From: a bacterium
GTDB lineage: Bacteria; AUK180
Assembly: GCA_023144005.1 (NCBI GenBank)
Contig: JAGLGN010000003.1
Coordinates: forward strand, 1 to 37,348
Length of the DNA stretch: 37,348 bases
Direction of reading: 5' to 3'
A program made the translations under genes and the position numbers. The notes beneath the pieces are model-generated. The model was not told the DNA's origin. It searched no databases and worked only from the letters and a program-made list of their open reading frames with translations. Shown piece after piece: positions 6,731 to 15,295 of this stretch (the stretch's first letter is position 1; the number at the start of each line of letters is the position of its first letter).

Positions 6731-8526
6731 TCGACCTTAAGGACATTGATGAACGCTTCCTTCGGCACATTAATATTACCGATGGCGCGCATCTTCTTCT
6801 TTCCGGCCTTCTGTTTCTCCAATAGCTTTCTTTTTCTTGTGATATCGCCGCCGTAGCACTTGGCGGTCACATCTTTTCTCATGGCGGAGATCTTTTCTCC
6901 GGCAACGATCTTTCCTCCAATAGCGGCCTGAAGCTTTATCACGAACATATGTCTTGGGATCTCTCCCTTTAATTTTTTAATGATCGCTCTACCGCGGGAT
7001 TCCGCGCAGCTGCGCTCAGCAAGGAAGGAAAAAGCCGGTACAGATTTTTCATTCATCTTAATATCGACCTTGACTATATTCGAGGTCCGATAATGAATAT
7101 TTGAATAATCCAGAGAGGAATATCCTCTTGTGACACTCTTCATACGGTCGAAGAAATTCGTGATCAGTTCACTCAACGGAATATCAAAATGCAGAATGAT
7201 CCTGTCATCTCCCAAATATTCGATATCTTTGCTCAATTTACCACGCTTTTCCTCGATGACCCTTATCAGGGGATCAACATAATTGATCCTACTCACGATC
7301 GTCGCGTTCACGATCGGCTCTTGAATATGATCGATCTTTACAGGATCGGGGTATGTCTCGGCACCGTGGATCTCAAGAATTTCCGAGTTCTTCATTATCA
7401 CTCTATAAACAACGGATGGGGATGTAAAGATCACCTCCGAATCAAAATGACGGCGAAGACGCTCGGCAACGATCTCCATATGAAGCATGCCCAGAAAGCC
7501 CGCGCGAAATCCAAAGCCCAGACTGGGCGAGGTTTCCGGCTTGTACTCCAGTGAAGAATCATTCAATGTCATTTTACCCAAAGAAACCTTGAGTTTTTCG
7601 TAATCCTCATTGTCTGTCGGATAGATCCCGGCATATACCATGGGTTTGACATGCTCAAAGCCCTTTAACGGCTCTCCGGGTTTTCCGCTTTTAAAAACCG
7701 TATCCCCTATGGAAACATCTTTAATATTCTTGATACCGGCGATCACATATCCGACCTCTCCTGTTTCCAGGCGTTCACAGGGAGTCATTTCCTCTTGAAA
7801 AGTTCCGACCTCGGATACCTCATACTGTTTCCCGGAAAAGTTGAGAATGAGTTTCTCGCCTTTGGAAATAGAACCGTCAAAGACTCTCACATGGAGGATA
7901 ACGCCCCTGAACATATTGAAATCCGCGTCAAATATCAAGGCACGGGTAATATCGGATTCTGAATCGGGTGGTGGCGGTATCTTCTTAATGATGGCTTCCA
8001 GAAGTTCATGGACATTTTCACCTGTTTTTGCGGAGATAGCGTAAACCTCTTCTTTTTCAAATGCGAAGGCGGCCTTTAACTCTTTATAACTTTCTTCCGG
8101 CCGAGCGGTGGGAAGGTCCATTTTGTTTAAGACGGGGATGATCTCAAGATCCTGGTCAAATGCCAGATACATATGGGAAAAGGTCTGCGCTTCAAGCCCT
8201 TGCGTCGCGTCAACAAGCAATAGCGCGCCTTCGCAAGCCGCCAGGCTTCTTGAAACCTCATAGGAGAAATCAACATGGCCGGGAGTATCAATGAGATTCA
8301 ATTGATATACATTACCGTCATCAGATTGATATTGTAACGAGATCGGCTGCGCCTTGATGGTTATGCCCCTCTCTCTTTCAATATCCATCTTATCCAGAAC
8401 CTGGCTTGTCATCTTTCTTTCGGAAATACCGTGAGTGATCTCAATTACACGGTCCGCGAGTGTTGATTTTCCGTGGTCGATATGGGCAATAATTGAGAAA
8501 TTTCGAATAAAACGCGAAGAAACCAT
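6727..8526 (-). CDS. lepA: elongation factor 4 (back-translocating GTPase LepA)
   Basis: 599 residues, the normal LepA length. The G motifs are all present: AHIDHGKSTLADR (G1), RERGITI (G2), DTPGH (G3), NKMDLP (G4) and SAKTG (G5). They are followed by the beta-barrel, the EF-G-like III and V domains, and the LepA-specific C-terminal domain ending in RKKLLEKQKAGKKKMRAIG-type basic sequence. It acts on stalled or stressed ribosomes. It begins one base after the rho stop (rho ends 8528, ATG at 8526) with little Shine-Dalgarno, so translation is likely coupled to rho. Its TGA stop (6727-6729) coincides with the CTGA of a dispersed repeat end, so the repeat begins exactly where the coding sequence ends. 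Confidence 0.97.
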   Translation of the reverse strand: MVSSRFIRNFSIIAHIDHGKSTLADRVIEITHGISERKMTSQVLDKMDIERERGITIKAQPISLQYQSDDGNVYQLNLIDTPGHVDFSYEVSRSLAACEGALLLVDATQGLEAQTFSHMYLAFDQDLEIIPVLNKMDLPTARPEESYKELKAAFAFEKEEVYAISAKTGENVHELLEAIIKKIPPPPDSESDITRALIFDADFNMFRGVILHVRVFDGSISKGEKLILNFSGKQYEVSEVGTFQEEMTPCERLETGEVGYVIAGIKNIKDVSIGDTVFKSGKPGEPLKGFEHVKPMVYAGIYPTDNEDYEKLKVSLGKMTLNDSSLEYKPETSPSLGFGFRAGFLGMLHMEIVAERLRRHFDSEVIFTSPSVVYRVIMKNSEILEIHGAETYPDPVKIDHIQEPIVNATIVSRINYVDPLIRVIEEKRGKLSKDIEYLGDDRIILHFDIPLSELITNFFDRMKSVTRGYSSLDYSNIHYRTSNIVKVDIKMNEKSVPAFSFLAERSCAESRGRAIIKKLKGEIPRHMFVIKLQAAIGGKIVAGEKISAMRKDVTAKCYGGDITRKRKLLEKQKAGKKKMRAIGNINVPKEAFINVLKVD

Positions 8527-8527
8527 C

Positions 8528-9883
8528 TTACATCTTGTGCATATTGGAGAGGAACTCCGTATTATCCTCTGTCTTTTTCATGAATCTCAGAATAAATTCC
8601 ATCTGCTCGATGGGGTTCATGTCCTTAAGTATCTTTCTGAGAAGTATAACCTTTCCATACTCCTCTTCGCTCAGAAGCATTTCTTCTTTTCTCGTTCCCG
8701 ATTTCTGAAGATTGATCGCGGGGAATAAACGAAGATCCGAAAGGTTCCTGTCAAGATGTATTTCCATATTTCCGGTGCCTTTGAATTCCTCAAAGATCAC
8801 CTCATCCATCCTGGAGCCGGTATCTACAAGAGCTGTTGCAACAATAGTAAGACTGCCGCCTTCCTCAGTATTTCTCGCGGCGCCGAAGAATTTTTTCGGC
8901 TCTCTCACGGCAGATGCCTCAAGACCGCCGGAAAGTACACGGCCTGAGGACGGTTGAACTGAATTGTTCGCCCTGGCAAATCTGGTAAGACTGTCCATGA
9001 GAATAACGACATCTCTACCCATTTCTACAAGGCGTTTTGCATATTTTAAGGTCATAGTAGCGGCCTGTATCTGCTGATGAGGGGGTTCGTCAAATGTTGA
9101 ACTGATAACTACGCCTTTCACCGAGCGTATCATATCGGTAACTTCTTCCGGCCTCTCGTCAATAAGCAGCACGATCAGATCCACTTCCGGGTGATTTGCG
9201 GCTATGGAACCGGCGATCTGCTTCAAGATGATCGTTTTTCCAGTTCGGGGTGGAGCAACTATCATAGCTCTTTGACCCTTGCCGATGGGAATGAACAGGT
9301 CCATCACTCTTGTGGAATAAACACTCTTATCATATTCTAATTTCACTTTCTTATCGGGGAAAAGTGGTGTAAGGTTCTCAAATAGCGGGCGGCCGCTGAT
9401 CTCGGTGAGGGGAATATCATTTACCTTCAAGACGACCATGATCGCCCAGTATTTCTCTCCCTCGTTCTTCGGAGGTTTAATAATACCGAATACCTTATCC
9501 CCTTCCCTCAGATAGTTCTTCCTGATCAACTGAGGAGAGATATATATATCTTCGCTCGATTGCGAAAAATTCTCTTTGATGTTCCTCAAAAAACCAAAGG
9601 ACGCTTGGCCCTGGATCTGAAGTATGCCGCCGCCAAGATAGAACTTGGAGCCCTTCTGAACCAGGCGGACATCAACTATCTTCTGGATCATTTCATGCTT
9701 CTTATACCCGGATATACCATCGATATCCATTGATTTGGCAATATTCTGAAGCTCTTTGACCGTTTTCTCTTGAAGTGCGTCAGTATTTAATAATTCATCG
9801 TTTTCCAGTTCTACCAGAACTTCTTTTTCATATGCCGCGGGATTATTCCTTATTTCGTCCCTTGGATTTTTTCTTTTTCCCAT
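8528..9883 (-). CDS. rho: transcription termination factor Rho
   Basis: 451 residues. The N-terminal Rho_N helix domain (about 36-75, with [15 protein letters not shown]) is followed by the RNA-binding CSD-like domain ([16 protein letters not shown]) and the RecA-like motor. The motor has Walker A APPRTGKT, Walker [12 protein letters not shown], the Q-loop [12 protein letters not shown] and the R-loop region TRFARANN. It is a hexameric RNA helicase that ends transcription. The ATG at 9883 follows a strong AAGGAGG that overlaps the stop codon of the upstream diguanylate cyclase gene, so the two are coupled. Many gene ends in this window lack a proper T tract, which suits a Rho-dependent genome. 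Confidence 0.97.
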   Translation of the reverse strand: MGKRKNPRDEIRNNPAAYEKEVLVELENDELLNTDALQEKTVKELQNIAKSMDIDGISGYKKHEMIQKIVDVRLVQKGSKFYLGGGILQIQGQASFGFLRNIKENFSQSSEDIYISPQLIRKNYLREGDKVFGIIKPPKNEGEKYWAIMVVLKVNDIPLTEISGRPLFENLTPLFPDKKVKLEYDKSVYSTRVMDLFIPIGKGQRAMIVAPPRTGKTIILKQIAGSIAANHPEVDLIVLLIDERPEEVTDMIRSVKGVVISSTFDEPPHQQIQAATMTLKYAKRLVEMGRDVVILMDSLTRFARANNSVQPSSGRVLSGGLEASAVREPKKFFGAARNTEEGGSLTIVATALVDTGSRMDEVIFEEFKGTGNMEIHLDRNLSDLRLFPAINLQKSGTRKEEMLLSEEEYGKVILLRKILKDMNPIEQMEFILRFMKKTEDNTEFLSNMHKM

Positions 9884-9898
9884 TTGCTAATTACCTCC

Positions 9899-11083
9899 TT
9901 AGCTCTCTACCCTGTTCTTACCGGATTCCTTGACCTTATAAAGGCGTTTATCCGCGATCTCCAGTATCTCATATGGCGTTTCACCATCTTCGGGATATGT
10001 AGCGATTCCACAACTTACCGTTATCTTCCTCATTATTCCGGTGTCGGAAAAATTGTGTGACTCCATCTCCTTTCTTATATCATCCATTTTAATAAATGCC
10101 TGTTCCTTTTTTTCACCGATCATTATTACAACAAATTCTTCTCCGCCGTAACGGCCCACGAAAAATCCGTGATCTGATACTTTTCTCAACATCTCTGAAA
10201 AGGTCTTCAATACATTGTCTCCGATCAGATGGCCATAATTGTCATTTACAGATTTAAAATCATCAATATCAAAGAAAGCGACCGAAAGAGGCATTTTTCT
10301 CCTCATACATCGATTGAAATCTTCGATCAAAAGTTCTAAAATTACCCGCTTCTTAAAAAGTCCGGTCAAAAAGTCCGTCTTTGAAAATTTATCATATTTC
10401 TGATACAGATATATTCTCATAAGCGCGATGAGGACACTCTCAAAAAACACCTCGAATTCTTCGGTGATCTGAGTATCATCCTCAGGAGTGAAGAAGATCG
10501 CTGTTTCCAGGTCAAAACGCTGACGGGCCTTAACCTTGATACCGCCGGCCAATTGCTGAACACGGGTCTTTTTAGAGGAATATTTCAGATCTTTGATCAA
10601 GATACCTCTTTCAAACTTGCGTATGACACTTCCTTTATCCTTAATAACAATAGCCAATTTCGTTAAGCCAAATACATCCTCAAAATATGTAAGGATCAGG
10701 TTAAAGATCCTTTCGTAATCCGTCTCAAAACGGATCTTCTCATAGATATCAAAGATCTGAATATAGAATTCTTCCTTCATTCTCTGATACTTAAGGTCAT
10801 CGTCTGATTGCTCCAGAGCCTTTAAAACTTCAGCGCTATCTGCTTCTAATTTATTAATTTGTCTGTTAAAAGAGAGCTCTTTCATATCGCCAAGAAAGAG
10901 GCTCCCTCCCAGAAGCAGGCCGGAGAAAGCAATTATCCAGAATGCCGATTCCTGCAGGATAACGGCAAAAACAATACCGGCAACACCAAAGAGGATCTGT
11001 AGGGCATAGGTATACACTCTCTTCATTTTCAAAGAGACTATAAAGCCCAAATAAGGTAACAGTACCAACAAATAGAGTTTCAT
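9899..11083 (-). CDS. membrane-anchored diguanylate cyclase (GGDEF)
   Basis: 394 residues. Three N-terminal membrane segments (about 3-18, 24-43 and 47-64) are followed by a helical or coiled-coil linker (about 70-115), a GAF-like sensory region (about 115-220) and a C-terminal GGDEF domain (about 235-390). The active-site motif is GRYGGEEFVV, with FFDIDDFKSVNDNYGH upstream, so it should make c-di-GMP from GTP. The product-inhibition I-site (RxxD five residues before GGEEF) is absent: that position reads DHGF. The start codon is 13 nt after the CCA end of tRNA-Ser and there is no good ribosome site, so its mRNA is probably released by tRNA processing. It is coupled to rho downstream. Confidence 0.9.
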   Translation of the reverse strand: MKLYLLVLLPYLGFIVSLKMKRVYTYALQILFGVAGIVFAVILQESAFWIIAFSGLLLGGSLFLGDMKELSFNRQINKLEADSAEVLKALEQSDDDLKYQRMKEEFYIQIFDIYEKIRFETDYERIFNLILTYFEDVFGLTKLAIVIKDKGSVIRKFERGILIKDLKYSSKKTRVQQLAGGIKVKARQRFDLETAIFFTPEDDTQITEEFEVFFESVLIALMRIYLYQKYDKFSKTDFLTGLFKKRVILELLIEDFNRCMRRKMPLSVAFFDIDDFKSVNDNYGHLIGDNVLKTFSEMLRKVSDHGFFVGRYGGEEFVVIMIGEKKEQAFIKMDDIRKEMESHNFSDTGIMRKITVSCGIATYPEDGETPYEILEIADKRLYKVKESGKNRVES

Positions 11084-11096
11084 ATCAAGAACTTCG

Positions 11097-11187
11097 TGGC
11101 GGAGAGACCGGGATTCGAACCCGGGGTCCGATTATCTCGAACAACTGCTTAGCAGGCAGCCCCCTTCAGCCACTCGGGCATCTCTCC
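11097..11187 (-). tRNA. tRNA-Ser (anticodon GCU)
   Basis: The minus-strand sequence folds as a class II tRNA. The acceptor 5' half is GGAGAGA (11181-11187) and the 3' half TCTCTCC (11101-11107), with discriminator G and an encoded CCA (11097-11099). The anticodon loop is CTGCTAA with anticodon GCT, reading AGC and AGU. A long variable arm and a GGTTCGAATCC T-arm confirm tRNA-Ser. It is the only RNA gene found in the window. Confidence 0.97.
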
Positions 11188-11247
11188 ACAAATGAACCTT
11201 TCATACTTTTATAAACTTAGAAGGAACCTTTCAATTTTTAGAAATTA

Positions 11248-11276
11248 ATTATACAATTTTTACGATCAAATTTCAA
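11248..11276 (-). promoter_or_regulatory. promoter of tRNA-Ser and probably the dgc-rho-lepA unit
   Basis: On the minus strand: TTGAAA (11271-11276), a 17-bp spacer, and consensus TATAAT (11248-11253). Transcription should begin about 55 nt before the tRNA. A second, weaker pair (TTGAAA at 11229-11234, TATAAA at 11208-11213, spacer 15) lies between. No terminator is seen between the tRNA and the diguanylate cyclase gene. Confidence 0.7.
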
Positions 11277-11287
11277 CAGTTTCTAAA

Positions 11288-11515
11288 CTATTTTGTTATA
11301 GCAATAATAATTGTCCAAATACCTTTGTCATCGATCGTATTTTTTTCTACCTTACAACCCATCGATGATGCGCCCCATGGGATCTCATCCCTGGACTGTT
11401 CATGGTCTCCCCTAATGATCACCGTATCACCTTCAGAGGCCTTCATTAGGGCCTTGCGCATATGGATGAGAGGATGCGGGCAACTTTTGCCGATCACATC
11501 AACTTCAATTTTCAT
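11288..11515 (-). CDS. TusA/SirA-family sulfur carrier protein
   Basis: 75 residues from the ATG at 11515. It has the TusA fold signature IGKSCPHPLIHMRKAL, whose CPxP cysteine (about residue 11) accepts persulfide sulfur. A longer frame starting at 11542 lies inside the preceding gene and adds a non-conserved MSTRLRLFR leader. The internal ATG matches the family and has GAGG about 9 nt upstream. It overlaps the scaffold gene by 11 nt and closes the Fe-S operon. It probably receives sulfur from the operon's cysteine desulfurase for tRNA thiolation or another sulfur-transfer job. Confidence 0.85.
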   Translation of the reverse strand: MKIEVDVIGKSCPHPLIHMRKALMKASEGDTVIIRGDHEQSRDEIPWGASSMGCKVEKNTIDDKGIWTIIIAITK

Positions 11516-12143
11516 TCGGAATAACCTCAACCTTGTCGACATCCCAAAGGGGCTCCAGGCGTTCGATGATCTCGCTTGAAATATTATTATAAAATTGATG
11601 ATCTGAGGCCAAAGCGACTTTTATTTTCACATGGCCATCCTTGATCTGAACAGAATCAACCAGTTTTGTTGATACAACATCCTTTCCGGCAACGGGATTT
11701 ATCACATGCCGGAGACGCTTGATAAGTATCTTATCATCGGTCGGTATCTTCTCTTTCATCAACCCATGTGTATGCTCATAGTTTTCGATGGCTGATTTCA
11801 GTGCATCCACCGCCAGTATCGCGCAATGCACCTTCACGGGCGGAAGGCCGCCTAATTCCTTATTCGCGGATTCCCAGGTAATATTCTTGGCGTATTCCAA
11901 TGTTTTCCCCATGGCAAGTTCCGTGATTATGGAAGCGGTCGCTATATTGGATGCACAGCCGTAGGATAGGAATTTCACATCCTTGATGGTCAATGTTTCA
12001 GGATCCACTTTTAAAAAGAGCTTTACCTGATCGCCGCAAGAAGGTGAACCCTCTGTAGCGGTCGCATCGGCATCTTCTATCTCTCCAACATTCTTTGGGT
12101 TGAGAAAGTATTGCAGGATCTTCTTTGTATAGGGTATTGACAT
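11505..12143 (-). CDS. IscU-type Fe-S scaffold fused to a MIP18-like domain
   Basis: 212 residues from the ATG at 12143, which has AGGAGG at good spacing; the GTG two codons upstream sits on that site. Residues about 1-125 are an IscU/NifU-N scaffold, with ligand cysteines in SPSCGDQ, SYGCASN and VHCAIL and the LPPVK chaperone-recognition motif. Residues about 135-212 match the MIP18/PaaD (DUF59) family: RHVINPVAGKDVVSTKLVDS, then VKIKVAL, ending ERLEPLWDVDKVEVIP. That domain normally carries a conserved cysteine near the third strand, but here the position reads ASDHQFYN without Cys. Fusion of scaffold and assembly-factor domains is uncommon. It lies between the desulfurase and TusA. Confidence 0.88.
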   Translation of the reverse strand: MSIPYTKKILQYFLNPKNVGEIEDADATATEGSPSCGDQVKLFLKVDPETLTIKDVKFLSYGCASNIATASIITELAMGKTLEYAKNITWESANKELGGLPPVKVHCAILAVDALKSAIENYEHTHGLMKEKIPTDDKILIKRLRHVINPVAGKDVVSTKLVDSVQIKDGHVKIKVALASDHQFYNNISSEIIERLEPLWDVDKVEVIPNEN

Positions 12144-12152
12144 ATTCACCTC

Positions 12153-13307
12153 CTACTTAATTGGACTGATGTCCCTCAATTTCTGAACGACCTCTGACAT
12201 AGCGTCAACGGTTCTGTCGATCTCATCTTCAGTAGTATATTTGGAAAGGGTCGCCCGGATAGAACCATGGGCCCTTTCATGGGAAAAACCCATTGACATC
12301 ATTACATAGCTCGGCTCCAGCGATTTCGAGAAACATGCCGAACCCGTAACTACAGAGATGCCCTTCATATCCAGATGAAGGACGACCGATTCACCTTCCG
12401 CTCTATAAAAGGTTATATTAACATTATTTGCGACTCGCTCAACAGCGGGGCCGTTAAGAACAGTATTCTCTATCTTGAGAAGTTTCTCGATCATTCTGTC
12501 CCGTAATTTACTTATCCGCTCAATATCATCAGAATTACTCTGAAACATCTTGACCGCGGCGGCAAATCCCATTACAGAGGGAACATTGACCATTCCCGGA
12601 CGAATATAACCCTCGTTGAAATTTCCTTCAAAGAGGCGGTTGATCTTGAGCTTATCTTTTATGAATACCACTCCGGCACCCTTAGGTCCATTGGCCTTAT
12701 CCGTGGAAAGCGATGCCAGGGAAAGCCCTAACCCGCCCATATCCAGGGCTAAATACCCCGCGCCATAGGTGAGGTTGGAGTGCAGCACCGCTTGAGAATC
12801 TTCAAGCTGGCCTGAGATCTCCTTCAACGGCTGAATAGTGCCTACTTCATGATTCACCAAAGCGATCGAGATCAGGATAGTGTCCTCTCGGAGGGCAGCT
12901 TTGATATCCTCGGGAGTAATATGGCCGTATTCATCAACTTCAACATAGGTTACTTTGAAACCTTCTTTCTCCAGGACTTTGAAGGTGTTCAGAACGCTCC
13001 TGTGCTCATTTGTCGCGGTGATCAAATGCTTACCCTTTGAAGCGTTTGCGCGGGCATATCCTTTTATCGCGAGATTATTTGATTCTGTTTCCCCGGATGT
13101 AAAAATGATCTCAGAGGATTTGACATTCAGATAATCCGCGACAGCATCTCGGGCATCTTCAATGGCGTCATTCACCTCAATACCGTCCTGATGTGAGAAT
13201 TGCGATGACGGAATAGCGTACATCTCAGTAAAATACGGCAGCATCACCTTCAAAACATCATCATCGAGCCTTGAAGAGGCGGCATTATCCAGATATATTC
13301 TTTTCAT
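12153..13307 (-). CDS. cysteine desulfurase (IscS/NifS family)
   Basis: 384 residues from the ATG at 13307, chosen because AAGGAAAGGG lies just upstream and YLDNAASS, the family N terminus, follows. It is a PLP enzyme that removes sulfur from cysteine as an enzyme-bound persulfide. Seen: SGETESNNLAIKG, NEHRSVLN, HEVGTIQPL, the PLP lysine in STDKANGPKGAG (the family's usual His-Lys is Asp-Lys here), and the mobile catalytic Cys in TGSACFSKSLEPS. It overlaps the Rrf2 regulator gene by 23 nt and is 9 nt from the scaffold gene, so sulfur donor and acceptor are made together. Confidence 0.93.
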   Translation of the reverse strand: MKRIYLDNAASSRLDDDVLKVMLPYFTEMYAIPSSQFSHQDGIEVNDAIEDARDAVADYLNVKSSEIIFTSGETESNNLAIKGYARANASKGKHLITATNEHRSVLNTFKVLEKEGFKVTYVEVDEYGHITPEDIKAALREDTILISIALVNHEVGTIQPLKEISGQLEDSQAVLHSNLTYGAGYLALDMGGLGLSLASLSTDKANGPKGAGVVFIKDKLKINRLFEGNFNEGYIRPGMVNVPSVMGFAAAVKMFQSNSDDIERISKLRDRMIEKLLKIENTVLNGPAVERVANNVNITFYRAEGESVVLHLDMKGISVVTGSACFSKSLEPSYVMMSMGFSHERAHGSIRATLSKYTTEDEIDRTVDAMSEVVQKLRDISPIK

Positions 13308-13698
13308 TTCCCTTTCCTTCAAGATAATCCTTCAATAACATTCCCCGGAGCATATCGCTTATGCTTGAATTAATATCATCCAATATGGTACTGGTGATAC
13401 AATGTTTTTTCCTGCACCTGATGTCATAGCAGAGTCCTTCTTTTACGGGACCCTCCAGCGCGGTGTAAATGGTAAAAAGATCCAGCTCAACCAGATCTTT
13501 TGCCGGATAATACCCGCCGTTTGGTCCGCGAACGGCACTTATGAGCTCCGCATTATGAAGTTGGCCTGCTATCTTCTCCAGATACTTTTTTGAGATATCA
13601 AGCTTCTTCACGGCATCCATCATCTTGATGGGGCCTTCCTCATTATAGAGGAATTCCAGGAATTTAAGGCCGTAAATAAATCGTGTTGTTACTTTCAT
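13285..13698 (-). CDS. Rrf2-family transcription regulator (IscR-like)
   Basis: 137 residues, a winged-helix Rrf2 protein. Seen: an N-terminal MKVTTRFIYGLKFLEFL helix, the recognition region around KKLDISKKYLEKIAGQLHNAELI, the wing with RGPNGGYYPAKD, and the cluster-binding loop CYDIRCRKKHC (about 93-103). The cysteine spacing is CX4CX4C instead of IscR's CX5CX5C. It is the first gene of the operon and very likely senses Fe-S status and represses its own promoter, as IscR does; this is inferred from position. An obvious IscR palindrome was not found at the promoter. Confidence 0.9.
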   Translation of the reverse strand: MKVTTRFIYGLKFLEFLYNEEGPIKMMDAVKKLDISKKYLEKIAGQLHNAELISAVRGPNGGYYPAKDLVELDLFTIYTALEGPVKEGLCYDIRCRKKHCITSTILDDINSSISDMLRGMLLKDYLEGKGNEKNISG

Positions 13699-13717
13699 CT
13701 ATATTCTCTACCTGTAA

Positions 13718-13746
13718 AGTATACAATTCTATTCCCCTGTTGTCAA
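13718..13746 (-). promoter_or_regulatory. promoter of the rrf2-iscS-iscU/MIP18-tusA operon
   Basis: On the minus strand: consensus TTGACA (13741-13746), a 17-bp spacer, and TATACT (13718-13723). The ATG of the regulator follows about 20 nt later. Such a strong promoter fits repression by the operon's own Rrf2 protein. Confidence 0.75.
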
Positions 13747-13810
13747 GAGTAAATGTGCAAATAATATTTTTTTTGTCTGGTAACGCTCTAATTGAATCCG
13801 GGTGATTTAC

Positions 13811-13836
13811 TGAAGGCACAAATCGAACTGCCTTCA
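13811..13836. other. 8-bp inverted repeat between operons
   Basis: TGAAGGCA (13811-13818) and TGCCTTCA (13829-13836) form an 8-bp stem with a 10-nt loop in the gap between the DUF4282 gene end and the Rrf2 operon promoter. It has no T tract and its role is unknown. Confidence 0.4.
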
Positions 13837-13875
13837 TTCCCCTGATGCCCTGATTTATATTTTAAGAAAGTGTTC

Positions 13876-13900
13876 GGCGGGAAGTGTGAAGCTTCCCGCC
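13876..13900 (-). terminator. GC-rich hairpin downstream of the DUF4282 gene
   Basis: GGCGGGAAG and CTTCCCGCC form a perfect 9-bp stem with a 7-nt loop, 17 nt past the stop of the gene ending at 13918. On the minus strand it is followed by GAACACTTTCTT, a poor T tract. Confidence 0.6.
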
Positions 13901-13917
13901 GGTGGAAAAGGATAGCT

Positions 13918-14202
13918 TTATTTCTTTGTATTAGCTTCAATCCTGAAGAAGATCAGGATTAGTTCGCACCAGACCCGTGCGCCGATAACTGCCAAGACAC
14001 CAACGATAGGTGAGAGGATCAATCCCACTATTCCGGCCATTACACTTCCATTAACACCCATGAATCCGGAAAACATACCGACCAATGTTCCGAGGCCGAT
14101 AAAAACGATCATAATGATAAAGATAATCTTTATGATATCAAGTGTAATGAAAGTCTTAAATGACAAATCAAATACTTTCTGTACAAAATTCTTTTTTTCC
14201 AT
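13918..14202 (-). CDS. DUF4282 family small membrane protein
   Basis: 94 residues. The pattern KVFDLSFKTFITLDIIKIIFII, followed by two hydrophobic segments and a terminal ARVWCELILIFFRIEANT, matches DUF4282 integral membrane proteins of unknown function. Two to three membrane helices are evident (about 20-45 and 50-85). The start ATG at 14202 has GGAGG at good spacing. The gap to the upstream AEC gene is 49 bp, so they may share a transcript; a GTATTGTAATAC dyad (14221-14232) lies there. A hairpin follows the gene. Confidence 0.75.
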   Translation of the reverse strand: MEKKNFVQKVFDLSFKTFITLDIIKIIFIIMIVFIGLGTLVGMFSGFMGVNGSVMAGIVGLILSPIVGVLAVIGARVWCELILIFFRIEANTKK

Positions 14203-14251
14203 ATATCCTCCAATAATAAAGTATTGTAATACAAAGCTATTAAAAAATCAA

Positions 14252-15196
14252 TTAAATACTGTACAATAATCGCAGAATTAGCATAAATACCGGGATCGTG
14301 ATCAATGCTGACATATAAGACGCGAATATCGATGAGTACACAAATTGCTTTGAATCTACTGACGATGCATACCGCTGAGTGATGATGGCGAGATTATTTG
14401 CCGGCGGTGTTATAGTCACAAGAGAAAGAACGACCGCCTTCAGCGGATCCATCCTCATTAGGTAGATAAATAATATGAATACTGCTGGAAAAAGGATGTT
14501 CTTGATAAACACAAATCTCAGATTCTTGATGATATGCGTAAAGTTCAATTTACCCAATTGCGACAGTATTCCGCCCAGAATAACCATCGCGCCGTAAACG
14601 CCCACCAGGCCGACAATGTGAAGCGTGGTGAATACCGGCTGAGGAATATGATCCTTCAGATTCAACATCCCTAATCCCATAGCGACCAGTGTTATAACAA
14701 AAGGCATGGGTAGTTTCTTCAATTTCAACTTGGTCGCGGTCCCGGTTACCAGATATATTCCCAATGACCACATCAGCAGCATAAAAAGCATTGTATACAG
14801 AAAGTTCATGATGATCGCCATTTCCTGGCTCTCCCCCTTGAAGAGTTCCAATATCATCGGCAGGACGATATAGCCGCTGTTTGTGAAGGAGAGCATCGCT
14901 ACGAACTCATGCTTATGTTCATGCTTCAATCTTTTTGCTATGAATGACCCAGCAAGCAGTGAAAATCCGATAAATCCCAAGCTGTATAAGGGTATGCTCC
15001 AATACCTTTTGAGAAGGTCCAGATTAAACTTTAATAGAAATTTGTTCAATACCATCGCGGGTATCAGTATGTTCACAAATACCTTGGATAACGGCGTTAA
15101 GATAGAAGCCGGAAAGATCGTCTTAAAAAGGAAGAATCCCAGAAAAAGCAAGCCGAACGATTTGAGTAAGAAGAGAAGGATCGGGTCAATACTCAC
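14252..15196 (-). CDS. AEC-family (auxin efflux carrier-like) permease
   Basis: 314 residues with about ten membrane helices in the five-plus-five arrangement of the Mem_trans family. Seen: an N-terminal segment with FVNILIPAMVLNKFL, the conserved SFTNSGYIVLPMI stretch (about 101-113) with its unwound-helix Asn-Ser-Gly, and a C-terminal TPPANNLAIITQRY. Bacterial members export or import dicarboxylates, auxin-like or amino-acid substrates; the substrate cannot be told. The start is GTG at 15196 with GGAGGG five nt away. About 100 nt separate it from the flavin-reductase-like gene; a TTGACT...TATAGT pair there has too short a spacer to be convincing. Confidence 0.85.
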   Translation of the reverse strand: MSIDPILLFLLKSFGLLFLGFFLFKTIFPASILTPLSKVFVNILIPAMVLNKFLLKFNLDLLKRYWSIPLYSLGFIGFSLLAGSFIAKRLKHEHKHEFVAMLSFTNSGYIVLPMILELFKGESQEMAIIMNFLYTMLFMLLMWSLGIYLVTGTATKLKLKKLPMPFVITLVAMGLGMLNLKDHIPQPVFTTLHIVGLVGVYGAMVILGGILSQLGKLNFTHIIKNLRFVFIKNILFPAVFILFIYLMRMDPLKAVVLSLVTITPPANNLAIITQRYASSVDSKQFVYSSIFASYMSALITIPVFMLILRLLYSI

Positions 15197-15295
15197 ACTT
15201 ACCCTCCGGCAGAACTATATAACGGCAGTACGCAGTCAATATCATCTCTTTAATGATGTTTGCCGAGGAGTTCACGGCATTACAATTTTCCAGCC

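Noticed and set aside
6632-6856. 74-residue plus-strand ORF
   Set aside because: Its first half is the heptamer array and its second half is antisense to the lepA 3' end.
13811-13836. Riboswitch or IscR-type operator near the Fe-S operon
   Set aside because: Only a simple 8-bp stem is seen, placed upstream of the promoter, with no recognisable riboswitch core or IscR consensus.
15197-15295. Promoter for the AEC permease (TTGACT...TATAGT)
   Set aside because: The spacer is only about 14 bp, so the match is not convincing.
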